Assembly: GCF_014695575.1 (NCBI RefSeq)
Contig: NZ_JACJOO010000074.1
Coordinates: 1 to 64,000 of the forward strand
Direction: 5' to 3'
Length of the DNA: 64,000 bases
Source of the DNA: Leptolyngbya sp. FACHB-8
GTDB taxonomy: Bacteria; Cyanobacteriota; Cyanobacteriia; Elainellales; Elainellaceae
Positions 1 to 9,343 of the stretch are shown here, one piece after another. Each line of letters starts with the position of its first letter. Positions within the stretch are counted from its first letter, which is position 1. The notes beneath the pieces are model-generated. The model did not search any database. It saw nothing but the letters and a program-made list of their open reading frames with translations, and was not told the origin of the DNA. The position numbers and the translations under genes are program-made.

Positions 1-120
1 AACTGAAGCAATACCGGGGGATTGCAACCCGGTACGATAAGCTAGCGGAGAGCTTTTTAGGGGGTATCTACCTGGCAGCAACGCTCATCTGGCTTAATTG
101 ATGACACGCCCTAGGAAAAT

Positions 121-1935
121 ATGGACATCTTTGAATTCTCGAAGCAGAAGAAACAGATATCGAGTCGAATAGAAACTTTACAAAATCAGATCGGCCTCAC
201 AAGCGATACGAATTCTGAATTATTAGAGCAGTCTCTAGAAGAACTTCAGGTTGCCATGGAGGAACTGCAGGTTGCTGAAGAAGAACTGCACCAGCAAAAT
301 GAAGAGTTACTCGCAGCCCATATAGTCATTGAAACGGAGCGGCTACGTTATCAAGAACTTTTTGAGTTTGCATCCGAAGGCTACCTGGTGACCGATGCCT
401 ATGGCGCGATCCGAGAAGCCAACAAGAAAGCGGCTGATCTCTTGGGAGTTAGCCCATCCAAACTGCGCGGTAAACCCCTCATCTCTTTCATTGAACTGGA
501 AGCACGAAGTATTTTCCGGAAGAATCTGCTGCATGCACTGCAACTTGATTCGGAATATGACTGGGAAATCAAAATCCAGCCACGCCAGGGCTACGCCTTT
601 GACAGTGCTCTTAAAGTCGCGGTTGTGCGGCAAGAAGAGGGAGAGCCGACCGCTTTGCGATGGATTGTTCGGGACATTACGCCTCAAAAAGAGGCAGAGG
701 CTCAGCTTCAAGCCCTGAATACGCAACTGATGCAGCGTAATGTTGCTGATGAAGCCCTGCGCCAGATTGGCGATCGCCTCCGCGACAACCTCGACGAAGC
801 CCATATCCTGCAAACGACCCTGCAAGAACTTACCCTGGCGCTGAATCTAAAAGCCTGTGACATTGGCCTTTACGACCTGTCAGCCCAGACCTCTACCGTT
901 CATGGCGCATTTACCCAAATACCCGTTTCTCCTTCCAATCGGGGAGTTGTAGCCATGCAAAGCTTCCCAGAAGGGTATCGGCAATTGTTGCAGTGTCAAA
1001 CGTTCCAGTTTTGCGAATTGAATAACCCAATCCGGGGTGAGGTTTCGATCCTGGCATGTCCGATTGTCGATCACCAGGAGGTGTTAGGCGACATCTGGTG
1101 TTTTAGTGCCAAGGAGCAGGCATTAACGCCGAGTGAGGTGTACCTGATTCAACAGGTGGCTAAGCAGTGTGCGACCGCCCTCCGCCAAGCTCGCCTCTAT
1201 AAGGAGTCGCAAAACCAGGTTGAACAGTTGAAAAAACTCAACTGGTTAAAAAATGACTTTTTAAGCACGATTTCTCATGAATTACGGACGCCATTAACCA
1301 ACATGAAAATGGCCCTGTATGTAATAGACATCGCTAAATTTGACGAGCAGAGAGAGCGGTGTTTGCACATTTTGCGGGAGGAGTGCGATCGCGAAGCCAA
1401 TTTAATTACAGATCTCCTCGATTTGCAATATCTAGAAGCAGGAGCCTACCCAGAACTGGCCCTGGATAGCCTGGATGTGAGAGCCTGGCTCCCTAAATTT
1501 GTGGAGCCGCTCAAAGCCGCGTTTACGACGTCCCAACAACCCTTCTCCATCCAGCTCTCCCGCAAGTTGCCCCGCCTCCTGACCGTTCGCCAGAAGCTAG
1601 AACGCATTCTGCAAGAACTTCTAAAGAACGCCAACAAACATACCCCTTTCGGTGGTGAAATCAAACTGACGGTTGAGCGCGATGTGGAGAGCGATCGCCT
1701 GCTCATCATCGTACAAAACCAGGCTGAAATTCCTACCGAAGAGTTGCCCTATGTCTTCGAAAAGTTCTACCGTACCCCCAACTTCAATCCTTCCTTCATT
1801 GACGGAACGGGCCTCGGCCTTCCCCTTACTAAACGACTGGTGGAATACCTACAGGGCACCATTACGTTAACCAGCGGCCAGGGTTGGACAAAGGCGACCG
1901 TGAGCCTGCCGCTCCACCTGCGCCACAAGTCCTAG
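121..1935 (+). CDS. PAS-GAF sensor histidine kinase
   Basis: Probable cytoplasmic sensor kinase of 604 residues with no membrane segment. Residues 1-75 form a Glu/Gln-rich coiled coil, followed by a PAS domain (about 75-190), a GAF domain (about 215-355), a HisKA dimerisation domain with the H-box SHELRTPL (phospho-acceptor His386) and a HATPase domain with an N-box (NANKHTP) and a G-box (GTGLGLPL). There is no receiver domain, so it should signal to a separate response regulator, which is not next to it. The GAF lacks the Cys-His pair of bilin-binding GAFs, so I do not call it a photoreceptor. The ATG is preceded by AGGA. The first 120 bases hold no recognisable gene. Confidence 0.93.
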   Translation: MDIFEFSKQKKQISSRIETLQNQIGLTSDTNSELLEQSLEELQVAMEELQVAEEELHQQNEELLAAHIVIETERLRYQELFEFASEGYLVTDAYGAIREANKKAADLLGVSPSKLRGKPLISFIELEARSIFRKNLLHALQLDSEYDWEIKIQPRQGYAFDSALKVAVVRQEEGEPTALRWIVRDITPQKEAEAQLQALNTQLMQRNVADEALRQIGDRLRDNLDEAHILQTTLQELTLALNLKACDIGLYDLSAQTSTVHGAFTQIPVSPSNRGVVAMQSFPEGYRQLLQCQTFQFCELNNPIRGEVSILACPIVDHQEVLGDIWCFSAKEQALTPSEVYLIQQVAKQCATALRQARLYKESQNQVEQLKKLNWLKNDFLSTISHELRTPLTNMKMALYVIDIAKFDEQRERCLHILREECDREANLITDLLDLQYLEAGAYPELALDSLDVRAWLPKFVEPLKAAFTTSQQPFSIQLSRKLPRLLTVRQKLERILQELLKNANKHTPFGGEIKLTVERDVESDRLLIIVQNQAEIPTEELPYVFEKFYRTPNFNPSFIDGTGLGLPLTKRLVEYLQGTITLTSGQGWTKATVSLPLHLRHKS

Positions 1936-1975
1936 GGATTCATCAAACACAACAAGAATGCAGAAGTCCTAAATA

Positions 1976-2032
1976 GGGAAGTCAGCTTGTGTTTGAAGGT
2001 GCAAAGCACTTTCAAACACAAGCTGACTTCCC
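1976..2032. terminator. 27-bp-stem hairpin after the kinase gene
   Basis: Inverted repeat with 27-bp arms (one G:T wobble) and an AAA loop, 41 bases after the kinase stop codon. It has no T-run, so it may be an intergenic hairpin repeat or an mRNA 3'-end stabiliser rather than a classical terminator. With the next hairpin it accounts for most of the 374-base gap before comM. Confidence 0.6.
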
Positions 2033-2192
2033 CTGTTGCCGTGACGCGACAGCATCCGAGAAATACAGTGGTGCTTTCGTACTGTTTTAGGGAACTCTAC
2101 AGTTTATGGGTTTATAACCACTGCCCTTTAATCTACCTGAGCAGGAGCAGTTAAGCCTCTTCTGCTCATACAGAGCCCTCTATAGAGTAGCC

Positions 2193-2246
2193 GTATGTTT
2201 TTTGCTGGGATGCCCGATACGCAGACATCCCAGCAAAAAAACGTAC
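2193..2246. terminator. Bidirectional terminator-like hairpin upstream of comM
   Basis: Arms of about 20 bases around a 13-base loop. Each arm carries a run of six or seven A or T outside a GC-rich core (GCTGGGATG / CATCCCAGC), which suits termination in either direction. It lies about 65 bases before the comM start. Confidence 0.55.
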
Positions 2247-2309
2247 CGTTCTCATCCGAAGCGGAGCTTGTATTACGTGGGCTGAATGGCGATCGCAATT
2301 AGGAATTGT

Positions 2310-2543
2310 ATGCTTTCACGAGTCTGGAGTGCATCACTCATTGGCATTGATGCGGTTAAAGTTGGGGTTGAAACGGACATTGCCGGGGGCTTACCCGGCA
2401 TCGTTGTCGTGGGCCTCCCGTCTCAGGAAGTGCAGGAATCAAAAGAGCGCGTTAGGGCCGCGGTGAAAAACGCAGGTTACGCCTTTCCCATGCGCAAGAT
2501 TGTCGTTAACCTCACCCCTGTTAGGTTTACTTGGAGTAAATAA
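2310..2543 (+). pseudogene. comM: comM 5' fragment (Mg-chelatase-like AAA+ ATPase)
   Basis: The first ~70 codons match the ComM/YifB N-terminal domain, with the typical runs [36 protein letters not shown] and [18 protein letters not shown]. Similarity stops abruptly after NLTP (about 2520), and the frame closes after seven unrelated codons. I take the ATG at 2310 as the true start because MLSRVWSAS is the usual beginning; an in-frame ATG lies at 2286. ComM is a hexameric helicase that promotes branch migration in natural transformation. The rest of the gene lies 23 kb away at 25585-26391, and the middle, including Walker A, is absent from this window. Confidence 0.92.
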
Positions 2544-2849
2544 ATTGAAAACGGCTGAAAACCCTTCTGTTATGAGAGGTTCAAATTTTTGGTGGGTGTA
2601 ACGAGTCGATGAGAGGTATGGTCCTGCTCTGGTTGGTTACGATTTCTTATAATCTTTGGCGGAAAGCGGGAACCTGCTTCCCTACATTACTTCTACTTTG
2701 TAAACACGTTTGAGGAACCCATTCGCTTTCTTGAGCAAATTGTTCATACTTTTCTCCTGTCGAAGCAATTGGGAATAGTATCATTGAGCGAACGGACAGT
2801 TATTATTCATCAAACTTCCTGTGGACAAAGCCATGAAGCTCTAACATGA

Positions 2850-3140
2850 TTAAGCGGTGCTAAGAAAACTGCTGCCGGTTACAGAAAGACAAAGAAGTTG
2901 ATCCAGCGATGGTGGAGGGAACTAGATCTTGCCCAAGAGGCTTTAGCAGACCGTGGAGGTTTTTACTATACGTTCATCTCTCTTGTTGAGAGGGGAGGGA
3001 CAAGTCCTACTTGGCTAACGTTGATCGGCTAACTCAAATCCTTGACATTTCAATACAGAGCTTTTTCTTCGATATGAGGTGGAGCTGCCGTCTAATGATT
3101 CCACTGAGTAACAGTGATAAATTAGATATCAATTGATGTT
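2850..3140 (+). pseudogene. Frameshifted XRE-family regulator remnant
   Basis: From about 2880 the forward frame reads through an XRE-type helix-turn-helix (LDLAQEALADRGG, FISLVERGGTSPT), then hits a stop at about 3030. A +1 shift near 3005 restores the rest of the motif (LANVDRLTQILDIS) and runs to TGA at about 3137. No start codon is obvious upstream. It ends about 35 bases before the HExxH gene, so it probably once regulated that gene. The stretch from 2544 to 2850 shows nothing recognisable. Confidence 0.6.
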
Positions 3141-3172
3141 TCTCTATATAATTTCAGTTTTTCTTCGTAAAA

Positions 3173-4573
3173 GTGAGCTGGAAATTGACTATGACGCCTG
3201 AAAAAACGATGGGTCAGAAATTAGAGGAGATACTGAAAAAATGGCGTGGCTTTCCGAACCTTACGGCAGACGGTAGATATGAATTCTTGACTCAAACTGT
3301 GTTTGCGAACTCAGTTGAAATGAAGGATTTTGTAGAACTTTATAAGGATCCTAAAAATGTAATTCTTATAAGGAAAATCTGGTCAGTAATCATTCATGAA
3401 ATAACCCATTGGCTGGATCATACAAGCACTCTTTGGGGCCAAAATAATCTTGTCTCTATATATAATGCGTTTAATGCCTTTTACGTCCAGGATGAAGAGG
3501 AGTTATGGAGAATAATAAAACTATTTTCTGAGATTTCAAGAAATAATTGCGAGGATTACTATCGTGTAAACGGTCCAGCAATTCATAGTAATTCCTGGCG
3601 TAGAGTACCATGGAAATATGAGTACTCTTTTGGCTTGCAGTATGGCAGTGATGGTAGACTCCGGTCAGATCGTCCATTCCTAACTACACGATTTAAGAGC
3701 TTTGAGGATTCTCTTATCAGCCGAGTGCCACTTTCTATTGTTTCCTTAATGGAAACAATAGCTACAGCCGCCGAGTTTGAGCTTGAATATACAATTATTT
3801 TTCCTGAACTTGAAAAACAACTAGATGCGGATCAATTGCTAGTTGAATCCCAATTGTTTCAGTCTATGTGTATTGAGAAAATTTATAATCCAGAGCTAAC
3901 TGCTTACTCAGTGGCGACTCATTGTCTCGCCAATTTTATGGAAATTCAGGATATTGGATTAGCTTATCGGCTCTCATCAGCTCTAGCATCATTATGCCTC
4001 AATCTTCCCTCTCAAGTATTTAGTCAGCTTAAATTACCTAAAGATTTCAAAGAACAACAGCCTTTATCAATACATAGATTTATAGATGAGAGAGCTTCTC
4101 AACTGTTATCTGGAAAAGATAGAAGCTTTGCTTTCTTTGTGCTGGCTCAATATGCTTCAAGTGATAATGTTTCAAATTTATATGAGTGGCTTGAAAGCGT
4201 AGTCACTTCTGCTGGCTTGCCTCCCATTCCAGAACTACAAAGTATGGTGGTTAGTGAAATGGAAGTTATAGAGCAGGAGATGTTAAATGGCCCCCTAACA
4301 GGTCGTCTGAGAGGAATACTAGAAATCGGTAGGCAAAACTTCATGAAACGAGGTATGAGTGGCAATCATTTAATATGCCTGGAATCACTCTTCTCCAAGA
4401 AGAAGGAACTAAAGTTACCTCCAATACTGTTAGGAGATGATCAAGTCATTGATATTGAATCAGCGTCAAATTTAGTGCCATATCCTGTTGATGAGCTTGA
4501 AAGCTGGATTTTTGAAGTATGGGATCTTGAAGGTAGATTAAGAGAATTTCAACGAGCATGTATAGCTTATTGA
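3173..4573 (+). CDS. HExxH-motif protein of unknown family
   Basis: A 466-residue protein I do not recognise overall. Its one clear signature is a zincin-like motif, IIHEITHWLDH, with H75, E76 and H79 numbered from the GTG at 3173; an ATG at 3191 is an alternative start. The sequence is soluble, mostly helical-looking, with no signal peptide. A decayed XRE regulator lies directly upstream, an arrangement reminiscent of XRE-ImmA/IrrE pairs, but the protein is much longer than ImmA and the third zinc ligand cannot be assigned. The gene is AT-rich and lacks HIP1 sites, unlike the host genes in this window, which suggests transfer. Metalloprotease function is inference. Confidence 0.75.
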   Translation: MSWKLTMTPEKTMGQKLEEILKKWRGFPNLTADGRYEFLTQTVFANSVEMKDFVELYKDPKNVILIRKIWSVIIHEITHWLDHTSTLWGQNNLVSIYNAFNAFYVQDEEELWRIIKLFSEISRNNCEDYYRVNGPAIHSNSWRRVPWKYEYSFGLQYGSDGRLRSDRPFLTTRFKSFEDSLISRVPLSIVSLMETIATAAEFELEYTIIFPELEKQLDADQLLVESQLFQSMCIEKIYNPELTAYSVATHCLANFMEIQDIGLAYRLSSALASLCLNLPSQVFSQLKLPKDFKEQQPLSIHRFIDERASQLLSGKDRSFAFFVLAQYASSDNVSNLYEWLESVVTSAGLPPIPELQSMVVSEMEVIEQEMLNGPLTGRLRGILEIGRQNFMKRGMSGNHLICLESLFSKKKELKLPPILLGDDQVIDIESASNLVPYPVDELESWIFEVWDLEGRLREFQRACIAY

Positions 4574-4743
4574 TAGAGATACTATTTATAGTTCGTATCT
4601 CTTCGTGTTGTCTTATTTTTCTAACACTGATACTTAAACATTGATAGGAATATTAATTGAAGACTTTAAGATTTTCACTCTAAGATCTAAGAGAATCTAC
4701 ATTTATTGTCCCCCCCCGCAGCGGTGTAAGATAAAAGGCTATT

Positions 4744-6189
4744 GTGTTACTGGATGACCTAGAGATAAACATGGTTACTCTTGAAAGTCTAGAACAATGG
4801 CTACTTGCTCCGTCAGAGACGGAGCAGCTTGAATTTAAGGAAGCTAAACAGCAATACGATACAACTAAACTTTTACGGTACTGTGTGGCTTTAGCTAATG
4901 AGGGTGGAGGTTATTTAGTCTTAGGCGTCACCAATAAGCCTCCTCGTACCATAGTTGGGACACAGGCATTTCCATCTCCAACGTCTTTGAACAGTGTTAA
5001 AGCTCTAATTGTAGAGAAACTTAGATTTCGGGTAGAAGTAACAGAGCTACAGCACCCTAATGGTCGGGTGCTCGTTTTTGAAATACCTACTCGTCCTGTA
5101 GGGCAAGCATTCACTTTTGATGGCGCTTACTTGATGCGCGCGGGTGAAGATTTGGTGCCAATGACGCCAGATATGCTCAAGCGCATTTTTGCTGAAGATC
5201 ATCAAGACTGGTTTTCTCAACCTGCTCGCTCTGATGCTAGCTCTGATAATGTTATTGCCCTTCTCGATACCCAAACATATTTTGAGCTGTTAGATATTCC
5301 CTATCCAACAAGCCGCGATGCTGTTTTAGAGCGGTTGCAGAGTCAAGATTTAATTAAACAAACATCTCAAGGTTGGATAATCACAAATCTGGCCGCTATT
5401 CTTCTGGCAAAAAAATTAGATGCCTTTTCTTCCAATCTGGCTCGTAAAGCTCCCCGTGTCGTTATATATGAAGGCATAAACAAGCTTCAAACGCGCGATG
5501 ACAAGACAGGTAATCGCGGTTATGCAGTTGGCTTTGAAGGGCTAGTTGATTTCGTCCACTCAGCAGCCCCCAAAAATCGCTTCATTGAAGAAGTAATGCG
5601 GGAAGAAGTAAAAATGTTTCCAAAACAGGCTTTGAGGGAGTTAATTGCTAACGCACTAGTGCATCAAGATTTTCTCGCTACAGGTGCTTCAGTAATGATT
5701 GAGATGTACAGTGATCGAATTGAAATTTCTAATCCTGGTATTCCACCTATTCAAGTAGAACGCTTTATTGACGAATATCGTTCACGTAACGAGCAACTCG
5801 CTGACCTTATGCGTCGTTTTGGCATTTGCGAGGAAAAGGGTAGCGGTATTGACAAAGTAGTAAGTGCAGCAGAGATTTTTCAGTTACCTGCGCCAGATTT
5901 TCGAGTTGGTGAGACACGTACTACATCCGTCTTATTCGCTCATCAAGACTTTTCCGATATGGGTAAATCAGATCGAATTCGCGCTTGCTACCAACATTGC
6001 TGCCTAAAATATGTTAGTAATCAACGAATGTCAAACCAGTCTCTACGGGAACGATTTGGTTTTGACGAGTCGAAGAATGTTTTAGTGTCTCAAGTAATTG
6101 GTGTGACCAAAGAAGCAGGACTAATCAAAGCAGATGACTCTGCTTCTAGTTCGACTCGCTATGCTCGTTATCTTCCCTTTTGGGCCTAG
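4744..6189 (+). CDS. AlbA_2 (Schlafen-like) DNA-binding protein with HATPase_c_4 domain
   Basis: A 481-residue member of the RecG-like/divergent-AAA_4 regulator family. The N-terminal AlbA_2 domain carries EFKEAKQ and ALANEGGGYLVLGVTN (about 25-65). A GHKL-type HATPase_c_4 region follows (LIANALVHQD, IEISNPG, EEKGSGIDKVV), and the C-terminus looks like a winged helix. The annotated start is GTG 4744; an ATG at 4771 (MVTLESLEQW) is equally plausible. Such proteins are common in accessory regions as presumed transcriptional regulators or defence-associated factors. The gene is AT-rich with no HIP1 site, on the same strand as and about 170 bases after the HExxH gene. The 170-base gap contains a C9 tract and nothing else notable. 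Confidence 0.85.
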   Translation: MLLDDLEINMVTLESLEQWLLAPSETEQLEFKEAKQQYDTTKLLRYCVALANEGGGYLVLGVTNKPPRTIVGTQAFPSPTSLNSVKALIVEKLRFRVEVTELQHPNGRVLVFEIPTRPVGQAFTFDGAYLMRAGEDLVPMTPDMLKRIFAEDHQDWFSQPARSDASSDNVIALLDTQTYFELLDIPYPTSRDAVLERLQSQDLIKQTSQGWIITNLAAILLAKKLDAFSSNLARKAPRVVIYEGINKLQTRDDKTGNRGYAVGFEGLVDFVHSAAPKNRFIEEVMREEVKMFPKQALRELIANALVHQDFLATGASVMIEMYSDRIEISNPGIPPIQVERFIDEYRSRNEQLADLMRRFGICEEKGSGIDKVVSAAEIFQLPAPDFRVGETRTTSVLFAHQDFSDMGKSDRIRACYQHCCLKYVSNQRMSNQSLRERFGFDESKNVLVSQVIGVTKEAGLIKADDSASSSTRYARYLPFWA

Positions 6190-6471
6190 TAGTGCTTAAA
6201 AGCAAATCTATATAATTGAGGCTCAAAGCCTAAAATGCTTACAAATCAAGTACTTGGGTGCTTAAAAGCAAATTATAGCTGACCATGCAATAATTTTTAC
6301 TCAGAGCTTTATTTCATCCTCTTTATGATTTTATATAGGATCTTGCATAGGACGATTTGAAGGCAAAAGATGAGGCATAACCTGTCTCTATTACATATGG
6401 TCTTGGGTTTTGCTCAAAATCTGCTGATGTTTAGAAAACCCTCCGTCTGGTTCAATCCCTATAAATTTCTA

Positions 6472-6720
6472 TCAAGGAATGATAATATTAGGCTGTTGCG
6501 GCTGCACCAACTCGATCGCACCCAACTTCTCTCCCAGCTCGGCCAGGTGGTCGGTGAATTGGTTGACATTATCAGCAACAGTGGCAGCTCCAGCCGTTAG
6601 CCCAACTACAGCTGTCCTATTAGTCATCAGACGCTTTAGGCGACGACCTACTTTGTTGCGACCGGGTAGCTCTAGGCTTTTCAGATTCTTCTCCAGATCC
6701 TCCAGTTCTATAAGATCTCT
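6472..6720 (-). pseudogene. C-terminal remnant of an unrecognised protein
   Basis: The minus strand reads 82 codons without a start codon, from an upstream stop at 6721-6723 to TGA at 6472. It includes GRNKVGRRLKRLMTNRT, a hydrophobic AVVGLTAGAATVAD stretch and a tail ending PNIIIP. The amino-acid pattern looks coding (alternating helix, one hydrophobic segment), so I read it as the 3' end of a lost gene. Family unknown. The rest of 6190-6868 shows no gene, only a short direct repeat (GTGCTTAAAAGCAAAT) at about 6192 and 6257. Confidence 0.4.
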
Positions 6721-6868
6721 TTATATGGATTAGTAATTTCTTTTGGAAAAGTTTTAGATTTGTTCTTTCAATAGCTTAACAAGTCAAAACAGTTGGGTAA
6801 TATTAGCTTAGTGTTCTGCGAATGATGACAGGCGATGCGAGTTAGACTTCTGTTCTTGGAGAACTTTA

Positions 6869-8146
6869 ATGGAAGCCAGAGACTCTTACCTGTCAGGAGA
6901 GCCGCCATCGTTAGATTTGACTACCGTCCCGGATATTCTTTTAACCCAAGCCCGAGAAAATAAAGCTTCCATTGCAAAGACCTTGCAGAATGTTTTAAGG
7001 CTTATCCGCTCTCATCTAGACATGGAAATCGCCTTTATATCTGAGTTTCGGGATGGAAGGCGTTTCTTTCGGTATATCGATTCAAAACATGAAGAAACTC
7101 CAATTCAAGTTGGGGGCTCGGGCCCTTTAGATGAAAGCTATTGCCAGCGAGTTGTCGATGGACGCCTACCTGAGTTAATTACAGATGCCTTGCAATGTCC
7201 GGCAGCTCTGGAATTAGAAGTCACGATAGCTCTGCCTGTTGGAGCCCATCTCAGTGTTCCGATCCGTTTAGGCAATGGTCGTCTCTATGGTACCTTCTGT
7301 TGCTTTAGCCGTGAGCCTGACCCAACTCTGGTCGAGCGAGATCTTTCCCTAATGCGGGTATTTGCAGAATTTGTCAGCCAGCAAATTGAGCAAGACCTTG
7401 TCGCAAATCAAGCCCGCCGTGAAGTAACCGAGAGAATTCTTTCAGTCTTAAACACCTCAAGTATTGGTATTGTCTACCAGCCAATCTACTGTGTCTCCCA
7501 GGACCGTTTTATTGGTTTTGAATCCCTCACCCGATTCATAGCTGATCCACCTCAAGCCCCAAACGTTTGGTTTGATGAGGCCCAACAGGTAGGTTTGAGC
7601 GAGCAACTTGAAATGCTTGTGATTAGTAAGGTTCTTCAGGACATGCCTCAATTTCCTGACGATGTGTATATTACGCTCAACGTAGCCCCCGAAAATATCC
7701 TAAGTGGAGCAATTACCCGGTCTCTAGTCAATGCTCCCCTTGAGCGGATTGTTTTGGAAGTTACAGAGCATGCGCCTATCGATGATTATGAAACCTTTGA
7801 ACGCACGCTCTTCCCACTCCGAGACCAAGGGACACGATTAGCTGTAGATGACGCAGGGGCGGGATACGCCAGCTTTCGACACATCCTGAACCTGAAGCCC
7901 GACATCATCAAACTGGATATGAGCCTTACACGCGGTATACACCTGGATGCTGCCCGCCGTGCACTTGCCACAGCTCTCATTACATTTGCTGGAGAAACAG
8001 AGAGTCAAATTGTGGCCGAAGGGGTTGAAACCATAGCTGAATTGGAAGTGTTAAAAAAACTGCGGGTTAACAAAGTGCAGGGGTACTTGATGGGCCGTCC
8101 CATGCCGAGTTCTGATGCGACTGCATTAGTGCAGACGTCCAGCTAA
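6869..8146 (+). CDS. GAF-EAL cyclic-di-GMP phosphodiesterase (copy 1)
   Basis: A 425-residue cytoplasmic protein with an N-terminal GAF domain (about 35-180) and a C-terminal EAL domain (about 192-415). EAL enzymes hydrolyse c-di-GMP to pGpG. The metal- and base-binding residues are all present: Q204 in YQPI, E218 in FESL (a Ser replaces the Ala of EAL), N271, E297 and E300, D327-D328, K348, E384 and Q404. It should therefore be active. No GGDEF domain is present. The GAF lacks an obvious chromophore Cys. The ATG follows TTGGAGAACTTTA, giving an SD-like GGAG. The paralogue at 12807-14084 differs by about 46 residues by my count, most densely in the first 35 residues. Confidence 0.93.
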   Translation: MEARDSYLSGEPPSLDLTTVPDILLTQARENKASIAKTLQNVLRLIRSHLDMEIAFISEFRDGRRFFRYIDSKHEETPIQVGGSGPLDESYCQRVVDGRLPELITDALQCPAALELEVTIALPVGAHLSVPIRLGNGRLYGTFCCFSREPDPTLVERDLSLMRVFAEFVSQQIEQDLVANQARREVTERILSVLNTSSIGIVYQPIYCVSQDRFIGFESLTRFIADPPQAPNVWFDEAQQVGLSEQLEMLVISKVLQDMPQFPDDVYITLNVAPENILSGAITRSLVNAPLERIVLEVTEHAPIDDYETFERTLFPLRDQGTRLAVDDAGAGYASFRHILNLKPDIIKLDMSLTRGIHLDAARRALATALITFAGETESQIVAEGVETIAELEVLKKLRVNKVQGYLMGRPMPSSDATALVQTSS

Positions 8147-8149
8147 ATT

Positions 8150-8290
8150 TCCACCGGCCTGGTAATCATTAGAGCAATTAGCTAGTGGGGTTAAGGCAGA
8201 GGGGTGAAGTCCTTCTTAAGACTTGGTAAATTAAGCGTGCCGTATCCTGACGTCAAGCCCGTCCACGGAAAATTCAAGTGGTTGTGACAC
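8150..8290 (+). other. Conserved 3' region after GAF-EAL copy 1
   Basis: About 140 bases between the stop codon and the terminator are retained in both copies of the duplication, with blocks such as AAGACTTGGTAAATTAAGCG unchanged. A small hairpin AGGGG-TGAA-CCCCT is perfect in copy 2 and partly mismatched here (AGGGG-TGAA-GTCCT). It could be a 3'UTR element or a small RNA; no coding potential is visible. Confidence 0.35.
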
Positions 8291-8325
8291 CCCGCCAAAA
8301 CCATCTGAGGGGCGGGATTTTTTTT
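8291..8325 (+). terminator. Rho-independent terminator after GAF-EAL copy 1
   Basis: CCCGCC and GGCGGG arms around a 14-base loop, followed by a run of eight T. The same terminator is present in copy 2 at 14229-14267. Confidence 0.85.
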
Positions 8326-8421
8326 GAACAAGTGGAGGCGAACGCCCTAGGGGACAAATTTCCTGTCTCTCTGCTGCGGTTCAAGGGAATATTCTAGGGA
8401 GGGAGCGGGAGGGCGATCGCT

Positions 8422-8697
8422 ATGTTTGAAACGCACTATTTTGTGACGGGCTCTTATGGAGTGCTTTCAAACAAAGGAGAAGTTTCGTTCTCGTTCCGCA
8501 AAAAAGTTTCGTTGCAGCACGACGGTACACCCGAAGGCGAGAGCGAGGAATTGCATAGATTGATTGAATCGCTGGAGAAGGAAGCGATCGCACAGCATGG
8601 ACAACACTGGCGTGCTCAAGGTTTTACAGATTCTGATGCTAGGTGGCAGCTATTAACCATCACACCCCTCGCTACTTCTAGAAGGAGCGAGCCATGA
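8422..8697 (+). CDS. Small hypothetical protein (91 aa)
   Basis: Soluble 91-residue protein with no recognised domain. The N-terminal half looks beta-rich (THYFVTGSYGVLS, EVSFSFRKKVSLQ) and the C-terminal half helical. The start codon sits directly after a HIP1 site. Its stop codon overlaps the start of the next gene (ATGA at 8694-8697), so the two are probably translationally coupled. I see no paralogue in the window. Confidence 0.65.
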   Translation: MFETHYFVTGSYGVLSNKGEVSFSFRKKVSLQHDGTPEGESEELHRLIESLEKEAIAQHGQHWRAQGFTDSDARWQLLTITPLATSRRSEP

Positions 8698-8864
8698 CTG
8701 AAGCAATCAAGCGGTTGAGTATGGGTGTGGGGTTACTGCTCATTACTGCTCTGCTCATCTATGCAGGGATGAGTGGAAGTCGGGAGCTGCCTGAGAAAAT
8801 ACTCATCATTCTCGTGGCTGCTATAGGTGGATTCGGGGCAGGTTATGTACTTGGGAGAGGGTAG
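8694..8864 (+). CDS. 56-aa two-TM membrane peptide
   Basis: A short gene overlapping its upstream neighbour by ATGA and preceded by AGGAGCGAGCC. It encodes two predicted membrane segments (about residues 10-25 and 36-52) ending in the motif GGFGAGYVLGRG. A clear paralogue at 19591-19764 ends GSFGAGYALGRSF, with conservation concentrated in the second helix. That supports both as real genes despite their size. The function is unknown; small two-helix proteins in accessory regions may be phage- or toxin-like, but nothing here proves it. Confidence 0.65.
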   Translation: MTEAIKRLSMGVGLLLITALLIYAGMSGSRELPEKILIILVAAIGGFGAGYVLGRG

Positions 8865-9172
8865 GGGTGATCGCCCCTCGCTGTTGATGGAAAAAGGCCC
8901 GGAAGAGGTGCTACCGAGCGCGACTGAATTAGAAAATCTATTCCAAATCCTCTCACCATCCACGGCAACAACCTACAGCAGATCCACCAGTAGGCCGGGG
9001 GGAGTGGTCAGGGGGATAGGTGATGATGCGGTAGTGACAGCAGGGTGCTTAACGTTGCCCAGGTTACAGTGAATCGGTTGGGGACGAGGTAAGGCGGCAG
9101 CAAAGAAGAACTAGGCACTGCCCCTCTCTCGACTCCATGGGATACTTTTGACAATGATAGAAGACCGATCGC

Positions 9173-9343
9173 ATGCCTAAGACCTACTACCAAGACTGCT
9201 TTTACTGTGACGTTAACAACTGCACTTGCGAACATCCTCGGGGCTGCGAGTTTCTGGCTTATATCGTGCGGTGTGCAGGGGCAGGGGTAAGGATGGATGC
9301 CTCAGACTGTCCTGGATTTAAATCAGTGGAGGGCACACGGTGA
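9173..9343 (+). CDS. 56-aa Cys-rich peptide
   Basis: Pattern: DCFYCD, then C-T-C, HPRGCEFLAYIVRC and a closing DCPGFK. The seven cysteines in CxxC-like spacing suggest metal binding. The adjacent downstream gene (9340-9567) encodes a paralogue with the same order of motifs. The two overlap by GTGA and are presumably one transcript. Starts at ATG 9173 beside a GATCGC site. Confidence 0.6.
   Translation: MPKTYYQDCFYCDVNNCTCEHPRGCEFLAYIVRCAGAGVRMDASDCPGFKSVEGTR

Larger units (their letters stand above)
6809..8395 (+). repeat. Segmental duplication, copy 1 (GAF-EAL gene with flanks)
   Basis: This 1.59-kb block is repeated in the same orientation at 12743-14336. Similarity starts about 60 bases before the GAF-EAL start codon and ends about 250 bases after the stop codon, beyond the shared terminator. 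Outside these limits the two loci diverge. Neither copy contains GCGATCGC. Confidence 0.9.
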
